64,000 bases of DNA from Paraspadella gotoi (taxonomy: Eukaryota > Chaetognatha): contig CM119264.1 of the NCBI GenBank assembly GCA_051294375.1, positions 31,252,135 through 31,316,134 on the forward strand, read 5' to 3'. Below, piece after piece: positions 30,224-40,098 of the stretch. The notes below the pieces were generated by a model, which was not told the DNA's origin, made no database searches, and saw only the letters and a program-made list of their open reading frames with translations. Position 1 is the stretch's first letter; each line of letters begins with the position of its first letter. The translations under genes and the position numbers were made by a program.

Positions 30224-31738
30224 TAATAATACTTTACTAAAAGTGTAATTTACCATTTTAGCTCAGCATCGATAAAACCAGAACTCGATGTCTTTTGTTT
30301 CACTTTTGCTTCTTAATCGAAAGATTTCGCTCTCAACAGTCTCAACTTTCACGAGACAACAAAAGCATATACAGTAGAAATAATCACGAAAATCTAATTT
30401 ACATATAGCAGTGTTTATCACATTAATGATTTAAAGAGTTCTAATGAATACTTAGAATCGTATTTTTGATCAACTATTGTTGAAAAAATAGTTAAGTTTC
30501 GTTATAATATAACAGTAATGGCAAAAATCTTCGTTTTTTAAGTTAACTTACTTTTTTTAACACGAAATTTTAAAATCATTCCAATGCTGCGTCTGAAATG
30601 GATCATGTTTGGTAAATACGAAAATTTTACCCTTAAAATCAAGACCATACTTACCAGGATCATTTCTGTAGTATGTGTCCCAGGTCCCTTGAACTTTTTT
30701 GTTCAAACCTGCAAACCACGATGATGTGTCGAAAGTCGGTTCCTGAGCGGGAAACAATGACTTGGCTTTTGCAACTGCAATGGCCGAGTCTCTTGATGAC
30801 CGTTCTTCCTTCTCTTTTGAAGGATGAGGGAACTGACTTATTCTGAGTGGCCCATTTACATAATAAAAACTTGACCGGGGAAATTGTTAAGATATGTAAC
30901 TGTAAAGTTATCTTTCAATTTCTAAATCCCTGTATGTACTTATCATCAAGTAGTAATGATAAGAATCCTGTACGTATTTACTTATCTATTCGTTAATTTA
31001 GTTTTATAAATTAATAATTTTATACATACCGACGAGTTCTTTTCATGGCGGGTCATATTAGATAATCTATCTCATGTACTGAATTTTTACGTTTTTATTG
31101 TTACCGATACTGTTGGATTTAACAATTGCGTTAATATCGTTTTTGTTATTAATAAAAAAAAGTATTGAATGCACGCAAATATTCATAGTCATTATTCACA
31201 GTTCATTATTCGCAGTCACATCGTTGACTTGAAAGGCAATCAATTCCCTGCACTCACCGTTGCCGGAGCGAAGTCGTTGAAGAAAGTGGTGAGCGCCGTG
31301 ATTGGCCAATTGTAGCCAGTCTCCCAAACCCCTTGCTCTTTCCATATCTCGATCTGATACTTGGACACCGCGCCCCTCCGCTGAGTCGCTTTCACTTGAT
31401 CGTATTCCGTCGTTTGAGATAATTGAGTGGAAGTCATGAAGTCGACGACAAAGTAGCCACCGACGAGGGCGCCAGCGTAGATGATGAAGGTTATGATCTG
31501 AGGGAGGGATTGGCGAGGGGAATGGGAGAGATAGAGAGCGAGAGGGAGAGAGGGAGAGAGTGGGAGGAGAAAGGGAGGGATAGAGAGCGAGAGGGAGAGA
31601 GGGAGAAGGAAGGAAGAGGAGGAAGTTAAAATTTAAAATGATATTCTTTAAAAACTCATGGAAAAAGTTTTATAATATAACTTTTCGTATTTAATAATTT
31701 TAATTGCGATAAGTTTAACCTGATGTGAAAAGAGAAAG

Positions 31739-31796
<58 letters not shown>

Positions 31797-34700
31797 TCTG
31801 TCCTCACCCTACATATCCATATTTTCCAGACAGCAATGGGTTTCACTGGATTCAGTGAAGGTTTCACTGTGATTTTCCACGCGTTTAACTCTTCGATGAA
31901 AGCGTATATCATCACCTGAATAGAGTGAGCATATCACCTGAATATATTAGATCACTTGAGAATAATTTTGATCACCAAGATAAATTTAGATTAGTGTAAA
32001 TCACCACTATACAAGTGGCTTAAAAACCCCGTTTTTTCTACCCAAAGCTTAATCTGAACCTTAAATCCTAATAATTAAATGAATGGATAATTTTTATATT
32101 GGTTGTCCAAATTTCATAAAATTCAGCTCCTTGTATTTTTATGCTGGTCAGAGTACAATATAGTTTATGATATAAAGGTGCCCCAGTATGTATAAATACG
32201 ATGCTACATGTTAGTCTTATCCCTATGGGTAAAAAAAATCATATATAACTTTGGTCCCCCCTCAAAAAAATATTCATTCACACCCCTTTCTGTTCAGCCT
32301 CTTAGATCTTATGATTTTTCATTAATGACTTTCTAACAGAAATGATGAGTGATATCTATTAGAAAACTCGGACAGAGTGTAATCTATTTCCAGAAGACAA
32401 CACTGACCTCCCCCTCCCAAAATGAGTTAATATATATAAAGATAAGTAAAATTTTTTTTAAAAAGCAATATATATATAAATAATATAGATTAAATAGTAA
32501 AACCTTGATAAAAGATAGTGAAACAAGTAATTTTGCAAATTTTCATAGTATTCCCCGATCTAATAATTAAGGGAGTGGTCTTTAAGGGAGTGGTCTTTGA
32601 GGGAGTGGTCTTTAAGGGAGTGGTCTTTGAATACAATTAAAACATTCTTTGAAATATTATACCACTTCATTGATAGGGAAGCCAGGTATTCTGGGAATAG
32701 CTTAGTTATTAAATGAATGGAAAATTTTTTATATTGGTTAAACCAATTTCAACACCTCAGTCTTGAATTACTATTACTAGCATTATAGGTATACCTAGCA
32801 ATTCAAAAGATGGAATCAAATGGAATCGAATGGAATCGCATGGAACCACTTGGAACCGGATCAAAGACTCGGGAAGAAATCACCGAAATGGAATCAAGCA
32901 TGCTGATTGGACTAGACTCAGATGGAACCGGCCAATAGGCATGAATAACCTCAGTCTTAAATCCGATTGTGGTCGAATCCACAGCTCGAAAATCCCAAGT
33001 GAAAATAAGATGAGAGAAAGCGGAAGGTCGATCGTCGTGATTCGGAAGAGAAACGTGTTTCTGCGATGCTGTTTCGTTTTTGTTTCGTTTTCGTTTCGTT
33101 TTCGTTTCGTTTTCGTTTCGTTTTTGTTTTTTTTTTTGTTGAAAAAACAGTTGGGGAAAGGAGAGAGAGAAATATAGTAGTTTATAATAACAATCGGTCA
33201 CTTGTTGCAATTAGCACAAATTTAAAATAATTAACTGCGTTTCACAAAAGAGTCATACACCAAAGATTCTATTACAATTACAATCACCAATCACAAATGA
33301 CCAATCATCACCCATCTTGGCCTGTGTGATTGCAATGAAGACAATCACAAATCACTAATTATCACCCATTGTGGCCTGTGAGATGGCAATGAAGACAATC
33401 ACTAATGACCAATCATCACCCATTGTGGCCTGTGAGATAGCAATGAAGACGAAAGAAATTGCAGTGACGGCTGAACAGACATAACGTCTTGCAAGCATGT
33501 GCGACCAGGTCCCAGCTTCCGTCTCCAGATGTTGAATGAGGATCGGATTGATTCTACGAGTTATCTGTCCGTACCAGCTGTTGTCAACGAAAAAATATTA
33601 TCTCTGATTGAAGGAAAAAAATTATCTGTAGAAAAAGTAAAGACAATTATTAAACATGGAAAAACATCTGTGACTAAACCATCTGAAAAAGTGGATGAGT
33701 AAATGAAAAACATCTGTGACTAAACCTGAAAAAGTGGATGAGTAAATGAAAAACATCTGTGACTGAAAAAGAGGATGACCTTCATTTATCGATGATGATA
33801 ATTCACCTAGGAGTCTACGTCGTTCTTAGAAATCGAGGAAGACTTTTTCAATGGAGATTTTCGTTAAAATCTGACTACCAAATAATGTCAACGCCCCTGG
33901 GAAAAATTCAGGTAAAAAATAGATGTAAAAACACTCGATTCCGATCCTGTTGCATCTGAAGGGCTCGCATTTTTTTTCTCTTGACAAATAACCATCATTT
34001 TGACATAAAACCATCAGATTCAAATGGACTGGTCCGCTCGGAAAAATTTTTTTGACGCAATTTTTATATATAAAATAAATGGATTTCTCAACTTCAATAC
34101 AATGTCAACGCATTTAACATATGTTGTGATTTTACAATAAACTTCAAATTCAGGAATCCGATAGCCATATGTCTGAAGAGCTCTCAAAATTTTTCTTTAC
34201 ATTTTATTTGGTTATTTTGATATGATACGATCATGGGAAAGTGAATTAGTCCATTTTGGTGGAATTTTTATTTAAAGTAAAAGTAAAAGACGAGCTAACA
34301 ATCAGAGTTCTAAGAGTTTTCAACCGGGAGTCAGTTTCGGGAAAAATCTTCTATGACTATGGAGAAAATCTTCCAAAGAAGGGGTCAATTTTCCAAATAT
34401 TTTGGTTAATATTTTCTATATTTATGGTAGGATTTTTTTGAAACTTAATATTAACAATATTGCCATCATTCTACCTTGGCCGGTATAAGAATATATTAAA
34501 AAAACCTCTGGCTTTGTTCGTCAGAGCTTAGTCCTAATTCACCCGTAAAATAGCGGAGTTCCGAAGAAAAGTTTTCCAGTCAAGAGTTGATAGAAATAGT
34601 CGTAGAGCGATAAATCTGAAAAATTTAGATAAAATAAAGGTTGTATGAATCAGGATAAAAACTTTAAATACATTTTTGACAAATTTTAACCTTTATTCGG

Positions 34701-37648
34701 ACCCGAGTAGAATTCCGCTTTGCACCAATGTTTCTTTATTTCATTACTGACAACAAAATGGACAAGAAAAATTTGGAGAAAAAACTGAACAAAAAAAAAT
34801 ATGACGATATAACACAAAAGGAAGAGGCGTTCAAATTCGTTATTATAAATAGAAATTAAACTTATATTAAAAAGGGCATCTTTATTATTGTATTTCCAAT
34901 ATTTAAAAAACAATGGACAAACAATTTTTCGGTCAGCTCATAATGAAAATATTAAAAAATAAAATAACTGTATAGCGTCCCTGGATAAGCTCGAACCACC
35001 AAGCTTTCGTTTAACAGTCGAACGCCACAGAGACGACTACTAGTTAATTTCGATGTGATCTCTCAATTATTTCACAGTAAGTCAACTGTAAGTCACTGGC
35101 CCCTTCTAATTGTCGTTTACAATCTCCTGCCAATGTGAAATATCGTCAAAAACAACTAATATTTAGTAAAATTTAAAAGAGGAGTTAAACAATTTTATTT
35201 GGCAAAGGAATGAAATTTCAAAATTGTCTTAACTGAAAATGTTCGATTTCTAATCTCGTCATTTCATGTCCAGATGCTTTTTGGATGAACCAAGTGTAAT
35301 TATCATGACTGAAAAGAAAAACTCATCTTTATTGACATCCTCTTCCTATTTGGCTCTCTTTTCCAAAACAGCCCCTTTTCTCTTCCTTAATCACTTAAAT
35401 TATTATTAATGCTAATTAATCCATTATCGGTTTTCTTTTACAAAAGTGCCCTATTTCTTTTCGTTTTTCCCCAAAATTTAATATTCAACCCAAAAAACTT
35501 ATATTATAATCCCTAATCCTAATTATAAACCCTGCCCTAATCTTTAACCCCAACCTTAAGCTATTATTCTTAATTTCTAACCGAATTTTTAATCTTAATC
35601 CTTTGTCCAAAACTCAAATTCTGAAGGCTATTTACAAACCAAATCTCTAATTTTTAATTTAATTTGTATCAAAATCTTTTTTTCGTTGCATTTGAGATTA
35701 GTAAGTGATAACAAATTTTTGTATTCAACGACACTTTTTATTTAACTTACATGTTTCGACTTTTGACAAAATGCAAGTCATCTTTACAACTGCCAAGCGC
35801 TGAAGAAAACTTGCATTATGTCGAAACATGTCGAAACATGTCAAAACATGTACATTAAATAAAAACTGTCATTGAATACAACATTTTTTTATCTCTTAAT
35901 TTAATTTTTAATTAAAAAAATTAAACTAATTCCAAATTTATGATTAAATGGGGTGTTTTGGGAAAATAAGGCCCTGTTTACGAACCAATAATCCTAATAC
36001 ATTAATAAAAAAAAAATTAACCTCTTTTTGATATCGCGTAAGATCCTTCCCTGTTGTATCACAGTGGGCATAGCTATGGCCGCATACCACGTGATCCACA
36101 TTATGAGTTGAAAGAAAAAAACGATCCGAAGGAAATGAAAAAAGTCGGAAAAAGAGAGACCAGCGTAAGACTCGACCCAGTTGATCCCCTACAGTGGGGT
36201 TGGGTTGAAACGAATTAATTAGTCCGAAAACCGTAGCGGGGATCAAGAGGGAAAGATAATCAACACCTTTGATTCTACAGTAGGGAAAGATTATAACGAA
36301 TCAAGCAAAATTAAGACGAATTTTTTTTGGCTCACTTTTGAAAAAACAAAAAGTGAGACAAGAAAGGCAATGAATTAAAATGGATTATTTTCCGCTACAA
36401 CTCTCTCAGCATGTTGCAGCATGTTGCAGCAAAACTGACAATCCCAGCCTACAGGAATACAACGGATGACCACAAATACAACTACCAACCACGATCAAAC
36501 CACAAAGGCCCACAGAGTTGCCACCGCCCTCGCCTTTTTAAACGGATCCACGGTGTTGACGAAATTCACGGTCCGACGACGAAATCGACGCAAAATTTCT
36601 TGTCTTTTATGTTTCTGCATTTTATTGGCTGATTCAAAGTCGACGGGCTCGTTGTCTCGAGTCAAGGTCAGGTTCCAGTAGAGACGCTTTTCCTGCGATG
36701 GTTTTGGGGGGGAGAGAGAGACAGAGTGGAAGAAAAGAGGGAGAGAGAGAGAGAGAGCGAGCAACGGCAGGGATTCTGTGCTTGGCCACATAACAAGGTC
36801 GCCTAAGGCCGTACTCATACTTCCCGTAGGGCAGATATCTTAAGGGGATCGATCTCAAAACGTATTGATCATTAGCCGATGGATTTACACAACGAGCCAC
36901 AATTGAAAACATGGTTAACTTGGTACAACAAATATAAAATTATTCGTTCATTTAATAAATAAGCTATCTTTACCCTTGATTTTGGACTGTGTAATCTTAT
37001 TTCCCATCCCCCATCCCATCCGATCACATCCTCTATTCCATCTCCTATCCCATCTCCTATCCCATCTCCTATGCCATCCCCTATCCCATTCCCTCTCCCA
37101 TCCCCATTCCTATCCACTATCCCATCTCCTATTCCATCCCCTATATCATCTCCTATCCCATCCCTTATCTCATCTTCTATCCCATCCCCTTTCCCATCTC
37201 CTATCCCATCCCCTATATCATCTCCTATCCCTATCCCATCCCATAACCGATCACATCCCCTATTCCATCTCCTATCCCATCCCCTATCCCATTCCTCTCC
37301 AATCCCCTTTCCATCCCCTATCCCATTCCCCCTCCCATCCCCTTTCCCATTCCCTCTCCCATCCCCTTTCCCATCCCTATCCCATCTCCTATCCCATCTC
37401 TTCTGCCATCCCTATCCCATCTCTTATCCCCATCCCCTATCCCCAATCCCATCTTCCCCCCCCCAACAAACCTGAACGGAATGGCCGAACTCCTGATCTG
37501 ATCTTGACAATCGCAAGCGATCTTGATCGGCGTTGCCTTGACAACCGATTTGCGTCCGACAGACGAAACCTCCGACGTCGCCGAAGCGGATTTTCGCTTC
37601 AAGACGCTTTTTTGGATGAAATCCTCCATTTCTTCTTCGTCCGCGTTT
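21985..37648 (-). CDS. Transmembrane channel-like (TMC) family protein
   Basis: Multi-pass membrane protein of the TMC family; vertebrate TMC1/2 are pore subunits of hair-cell mechanotransduction channels, other members have various roles. Fifteen exons, read right to left: 37472-37648, 36501-36692, 36022-36188, 33420-33577, 32950-33068, 31808-31915, 31258-31497, 29486-29692, 28840-28986, 25974-26108, 25292-25494, 23427-23571, 23236-23295, 22350-22474, 21985-22108. All junctions agree in phase and give 768 residues. Family marks: FTWDF (TMC WDY motif), CWENVLSG in the place of the TMC signature CWETxVGQE, and a late CGPF. At least eight hydrophobic stretches are seen. The signature's Gly-Gln-Glu is lost, so this is a divergent member and its channel function is not assured. 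No start codon is seen in exon 1; a 5' exon is missing. Confidence 0.85.
22113..22165. repeat. (GAGAT)n tract
   Basis: Ten pentamer units directly before the acceptor of the last TMC-like exon. Confidence 0.97.
22350..22474 (-). CDS. TMC-like exon
   Basis: ALDKSKHCPEVIENLTRNIV, then NLRGTKHLTFFRNRDEEYIH. The acceptor CTCTCCATCAAG was chosen because it is pyrimidine-rich and in phase. An upstream AG at 22527 is open but out of phase. Confidence 0.72.
22840..23180 (+). repeat. (CCGA)n satellite grown inside a dispersed element
   Basis: ttatgagaatttttaacgtaagtgg at 22843-22868 is the end of the hairpin/GGTC-core element also seen at 56380-56405. Its short core is here about 300 bases of CCGA with occasional CGA or CCCGA slips. 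Confidence 0.85.
23236..23295 (-). CDS. TMC-like exon, 20 codons
   Basis: IRDVNHVMNLTKETKLNIQK, phase 0, acceptor TTTAATTCAG. The end plus donor (ttcagaag|gtgagggact) is repeated 22 bases into the intron. Confidence 0.75.
23366..23421. repeat. (GA)n microsatellite at a TMC-like donor
   Basis: About 55 bases, ending five bases from the donor at 23426. Confidence 0.97.
23427..23571 (-). CDS. TMC-like exon, last membrane segment
   Basis: VLMLVLLVLFAGAMIRMALA, then RYRFAMKQMIDKVDQENSDV. The donor GTCTGTCTCTCT runs into (CT)n. Confidence 0.83.
24482..24734. repeat. Perfect 126-bp tandem duplication
   Basis: attctagctggcatgtgttt... occurs twice, 126 bases apart, with no difference seen. Intron of the TMC-like gene, AT-rich. 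Either very recent or an assembly artefact. Confidence 0.9.
25080..25280. repeat. Minisatellite of about 58 bp
   Basis: Three to four copies of aatcaatcaaatcaataaaa + ttaaactaagcaatcaaatc in a TMC-like intron. Confidence 0.85.
25292..25494 (-). CDS. TMC-like exon, CGPF
   Basis: LLLFYGRLFNLSFVSDSRSK, then NTIYFVILFILALFGFGLSL and SSYCGPFYYE. CGPF closes the last extracellular loop in TMCs. Donor GTGAGG in phase 2. Confidence 0.9.
25570..25745 (+). mobile_element. tRNA-derived SINE-like repeat
   Basis: A-box-like ATTGGCTTAGACAG and B-box GGGTTCAATCTCC, then a unique body ending near gcgccagctgtcgtgag. Confidence 0.5.
25750..25955. repeat. Minisatellite of about 70 bp
   Basis: Three copies of agagaatctgaatgactgac + agattaattgattggttcaa, ending about 20 bases from the donor of exon 25974-26108. 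Confidence 0.9.
25974..26108 (-). CDS. TMC-like exon
   Basis: 45 codons, phase 0: FPLGFHVGFNSLDICFTCLI, then SWIGFLTSPGIINVAIVKI; matches the TMC pattern F-x-x-x-x-N-x-L...W-x-G-x-x-x-x-P. Donor GTGAGT. Confidence 0.88.
26165..26345 (+). mobile_element. tRNA-derived SINE-like repeat
   Basis: A box AGTGGCTCATTGAGTAAG and a textbook B box GGGTTCAATCCC at 26223-26234, correctly spaced. Body cctgaggggcgtttcgaccc. Ends beside the hAT-like element. Confidence 0.65.
26467..27697. mobile_element. hAT-like non-autonomous DNA transposon
   Basis: 1231 bp flanked by a perfect 8-bp target-site duplication ATTGTCAG (26459-26466 and 27698-27705). Terminal inverted repeats TAGTGTTCCGATAACCGTTAA and TTAACGGTTATCGGAACTCTA differ at one or two positions. 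Many subterminal ttaacggtta copies. No transposase; the interior is low-complexity T/C- and A-rich. An 8-bp duplication is typical of hAT elements. Confidence 0.85.
27794..28839 (-). repeat. 24-bp minisatellite starting at a TMC-like splice donor
   Basis: About 43 copies of a 24-bp unit which on the gene strand reads GTTTTTAAGGGAGGG + AAGGACAAG. The first unit begins exactly at the donor of exon 28840-28986 (TGCAAG|GTTTTT), and every unit ends AAG|GTTTTT. In the exon frame it stays open as VFKGGKDK repeated until about 28500. Confidence 0.96.
28840..28986 (-). CDS. TMC-like exon, signature motif
   Basis: 49 codons, phase 0: GCWENVLSGFFWRIMVWDVF, then VTLWKIIVSPLLIRLVFYQI, ending EACK. The CWE of the TMC signature is kept; its GQE is not. 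The donor GTTTTT starts the 24-bp array. Confidence 0.9.
29486..29692 (-). CDS. TMC-like exon
   Basis: 69 codons, phase 0: TLLFLAHLFPKFLGILSIIE, then VLRLAVFRLMTIMATFQALL. Corresponds to the P-x-x-F...I-x-E...L-R segment of TMCs. Donor GTGAGG. Confidence 0.88.
29700..29760. repeat. GA-rich tract before a TMC-like acceptor
   Basis: Serves as the polypyrimidine tract (minus strand) of exon 29486-29692. Confidence 0.9.
29763..31257. other. TMC-like intron, no feature recognised apart from (AAT)n
   Basis: AT-rich. Contains (AAT)n at 30128-30223. A short open stretch at 30557-30757 (minus) reads like protein (FDTSSWFAGLNKKVQGTWDT) but has no convincing splice sites in phase with the TMC-like exons; an additional alternative exon is possible. 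Confidence 0.5.
30128..30223. repeat. (AAT)n microsatellite
   Basis: About 95 bases of aat/ata repeat. Confidence 0.98.
31258..31497 (-). CDS. TMC-like exon
   Basis: 80 codons, phase 0: IITFIIYAGALVGGYFVVDF (membrane segment), an extracellular loop, then WPITALTTFFNDFAPAT. Donor GTGAGT. Confidence 0.85.
31742..31791. repeat. (GA)n microsatellite
   Basis: 50 bases, close to the donor at 31807. Confidence 0.98.
31808..31915 (-). CDS. TMC-like exon
   Basis: 36 codons, phase 0: VMIYAFIEELNAWKITVKPS, ending VWKIWICR. Donor GTGAGG, soon followed by (CT)n. Confidence 0.82.
32950..33068 (-). CDS. TMC-like exon, WDF motif
   Basis: SAFSHLIFTWDFRAVDSTTI, then GFKTE and donor GTTATT. F-x-W-D-F/Y is a TMC hallmark. 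The acceptor lies in an odd (CGAAAA)n purine-rich stretch, and an alternative start is at 33060. Confidence 0.82.
33260..33450 (-). repeat. 54-bp tandem array spanning a TMC-like splice donor
   Basis: Three copies, period exactly 54 (markers at 33309, 33363, 33417). Each has cattgtggcctgtgagat, the last coding bases of exon 33420-33577, with the donor. The first extra unit stays open in frame (18 codons), the next reaches a stop. Confidence 0.92.
33420..33577 (-). CDS. TMC-like exon, TM2
   Basis: WYGQITRRINPILIQHLETE, then AVTAISFVFIAISQATM; corresponds to the FYGYY...TM2 region. Phase 2 in, 1 out. The end and its donor GTGATG are repeated every 54 bases in the intron. Confidence 0.82.
33600..36000. 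other. TMC-like intron, AT-rich, nothing recognised
   Basis: 2.4 kb of AT-rich sequence without an exon that fits. 33700-33770 has two copies of gtgactaaacc + tgaaaaagtggatgag. 35745-35880 repeats acatgtttcgac and related to 27480-27510, a dispersed repeat fragment. Confidence 0.5.
36022..36188 (-). CDS. TMC-like exon, TM1
   Basis: GINWVESYAGLSFSDFFHFL, then RIVFFFQLIMWITWYAAIAM, a clear membrane segment. Phase 0 in, 2 out, donor GTTAAT. Confidence 0.85.
36501..36692 (-). CDS. TMC-like exon
   Basis: 64 codons, phase 0: EKRLYWNLTLTRDNEPVDFE, then RRRTVNFVNTVDPFKKARAV. The P-F-K-K-A-R-A-V-A stretch corresponds to the conserved segment before TM1 in TMCs. Donor GTTTGA. Confidence 0.8.
36716..36763. 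repeat. GA-rich microsatellite
   Basis: Short GA tract upstream of exon 36501-36692 on the minus strand. Confidence 0.9.
36770..36910 (-). mobile_element. tRNA-derived SINE-like repeat
   Basis: Minus strand: GAGATCGATCCCC, then tgccctacgggaagtatgag + acggcc, the same order as in the plus-strand copy at 16305-16430. Confidence 0.5.
37018..37465. repeat. (ATCCCATCCCCT)n minisatellite
   Basis: About 440 bases of C-rich repeats (units like cccatctcctat and cccatcccctat). The G-rich strand is the transcribed-sense strand of the TMC-like gene, with many GGG/GGGG runs a few bases apart. Confidence 0.95.
37472..37648 (-). CDS. TMC-like exon, N-terminal cytosolic
   Basis: 177 bases open in two minus frames. 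Frame KRGRRRNGGFHPKKRLEA fits the phase-0 neighbour; frame ADEEEMEDFIQKSVLKRK looks more natural but would not join exon 36501-36692. Acceptor follows a 600-base polypyrimidine tract. Donor GTTTGT. Confidence 0.55.
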
Positions 37649-38250
37649 CTGAGGGAGGGAGGGAGGGAGGGAAAGGGAGGAGGGGAGGGAGAGGGAGGGA
37701 GGGAGAGGGAGAGGGAGGGAAGAGGAAAGGGAGAGGGAGGAGGAGAGGGAGAGGGAGAGGGAGGGAAAGAGGAAAGGGGGAGAGAGAGGGAGAGGGAGGG
37801 AGGAGAGGAGGGAGGAAGGAGGGAGGGGGGAGAGAGAGAGGGAGAGGGAGGAGTGGAGGGAGAGAGGAGAGGAGGAGGGAGAGGGAGGAGGAGAGGAAGA
37901 GGGAAGGAGAGGAGAGGGGGAGGAGGGAGTGAAGAGAGGAGGAGAAGGAGGAGGGAGGAGAGGGGAGGGGAGGAGGGAGGAGAGGAAGAGGGAGGGAGAA
38001 GGAGAGGAAGAGAGAGAGGGAGGAGGATAGGGAGAGGGAGAGGAGGAGGGGAAGGAGGGAGGAGAGGGGGAAGGGAGGGAGAGGGGAGAGAAAGGGAAGG
38101 AAGGAGGAGAGGGAAGGAGGGAGGAGAGTGAGAGAGGAGGAGGGAGGGAGAGGTCGAGAAAGAGAGAAGAGGGAGGGAGGATAGAGGGGAGGGAGGGAGA
38201 GATTGAGGGAGAGAGGAGAGGGAGAAGAGGGGGAGGAAGAGGGAGTGTGA
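37649..38250. repeat. 600-bp polypurine tract
   Basis: Nearly pure G/A (gagggaggga-type). On the minus strand it is a polypyrimidine tract ending at the acceptor of exon 37472-37648. Confidence 0.95.
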
Positions 38251-38619
38251 AGAGAAATTTCTCTTTTTCTCTAGTCCTTTTTATGGCCACTTCTTTCTCT
38301 CTCATCTCCGTCCATTATAGATGCAGGTATTTGATTTTTGGCATTTTTTGAGGCCGGCTTTTTTTTTTTGAGGCCGGTTTTTTTGTTTGGTTTTTTTTTA
38401 GGCCGGTTTTTCACTCGTTTATCAACTCTTTTTGGACTTACGTGTTTCGTCTGAAAACCTTTATTTTACGGGTTACGAGTTTTACGGGTTATAAATAATA
38501 AAGTTGATAAAATTCTTTTTATTCAAGAAGCCTATGTTAAACTGTTACAGCGGGGGATGATTGGAATATATTCTCCACTACCGAGACAGTAAACAATCTC
38601 ACAATCTCTCTCCCTCTCT

Positions 38620-38780
38620 GTATGTAGAGTGGATAAGGCGCTAAGTGGGCTGAAGTCTACTATCCGAAACTTCTGTGCCCCCTCAGCAGCCATAGATCGG
38701 GTCCTAGGCTTGGAACCAGGCTTGGGAGTTTTCCATGCTCCCAAGGCTGTTTACGGCCGTCCTTACGGGACACGGGACAC
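38620..38780 (+). mobile_element. tRNA-derived SINE-like repeat
   Basis: A box GAGTGGATAAGGCGCTAAG and a B-box-like ATCGGGTCCTAGGC, then ggctgtttacggccgtcc. Confidence 0.55.
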
Positions 38781-39839
38781 GGGACTGGGACACAACTGAA
38801 GGTGTCATGCTTATAGGCGAGGTGAACTTATGAAATGCCCGAAATGCCCCACTCAAGATTGTAACCCACCCTGCACTGCTTCCAGTGGAGGGAAGGGAGC
38901 AATCTTCAGCAAGTCCATGGGCCTGGAATCAGAAGGTTGGAATAAGCTCGAAAGGATGGGCTCAACAGGTCATAACTGAAGGTGTCATGCTTATAGGCGG
39001 GGTGAACTTAGGCAATGCCAGACTATATTATATATATATCTGTGGCTAGGTCTCAGGGAACGATTTTGATGAATATCACGTGACCGTTGACGTTGACGCT
39101 GAGACGTTGTGAATCTAAGATAACAGAATCCAAGATGGCGTTGATCGCAGGGAAATCACATCGTCAGTAAAATCGGATTTAAATTGATCGAGTTTTAATT
39201 GTAGATGAATTTACTTTGGATTTTGTTTATAGTTTTTCTCTTGCTAAAAAAATGTAGTTAATTTATATTGTGAGAAAAAGATAAAAAGACGGTTTAGAAT
39301 ATAATGTTTGTTAATATATTCGAATGAGAGCAAGAACCAGTCTGAATTAATTCAAAGTAGAATCAGTTAAAGTTAACACTCTTCAAACAAATGCACAGAT
39401 AGATGAGACATCTCTTGGTGAACGATTTCATTAGTTTGAAAACAAAAGATCGAATCTGATTTAAAGGATTTTAAGGTTGAGCATCCATGGCTTGCTCGAG
39501 GTGGCCGCATATCTCTCTCTCTATATATATATATCTCTCTCTCTCCAATCTAATTTATTAAGTTTCTTTATTGTAAGAGAAAGTGAAGAAAAAAATTAAC
39601 ACGAGACACAGCAACATTTAATAATGTTAAAATTATTAATATAGCAAATATTATAACGATATAAAAAAGCATTAACAATCGTACAATATAATTCAAGATT
39701 AGGAAAGAATAAATAAAAAAAAATTAACATAAAAAATGAACATAACTTGAACAAAAAGTATTAATATTAAAAATTCTATTTTTTGTTTTTTTTTTGTTCA
39801 AGGTCATTAGTTATTTTCCCGTTTCAATTAAAAAAAAAA
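38780..39839. other. Intergenic region between TMC-like 5' side and SLC1 3' end
   Basis: No gene seen. aactgaaggtgtcatgctta + taggcg occurs twice (38787, 38976), so this is a repeat fragment. 39050-39180 looks unlike its surroundings but is not coding in any frame I trust. Confidence 0.5.
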
Positions 39840-40098
39840 TCATTCATTCATTTCAACATCATCCGGGTTTGCCTCGACTTTAACGTGTCCACCAGTTACA
39901 TACGGGATTTTCTCGTCATTTACCGATCCGTACTTTGCCTCCGAGTACTTTCCTTTCTCAATGACATCCGGGTCCTGAACGAGTTTCCTAATCACATCCG
40001 GATTTTCTTCTTGGACATCCGGATGTTTGATCACGTGATGAACGACGAAGCAGCAAAGCGAGTGACTTAAACAATTGATCACGGTTCGGATGCGAATT
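39840..40098 (-). CDS. SLC1-like exon 10 (TM8, stop)
   Basis: IRIRTVINCLSHSLCCFVVH, then a cytosolic tail ending DDVEMNE and TGA. The substrate Asp (family DRxRT) is Ile and the Na+ Asp (GD) is His. Confidence 0.92.

Noticed and set aside
36872-38131. Large frames over the C-rich and G/A-rich tracts
   Set aside because: Low-complexity repeat translations (HPLSHLLSH, EGGREGGR); only 37472-37648 is retained as a likely exon.
38280-38320. Possible TMC-like first exon MDGDERERSGHKK (minus)
   Set aside because: Stops after 13 codons and the only donor is out of phase with exon 37472-37648.
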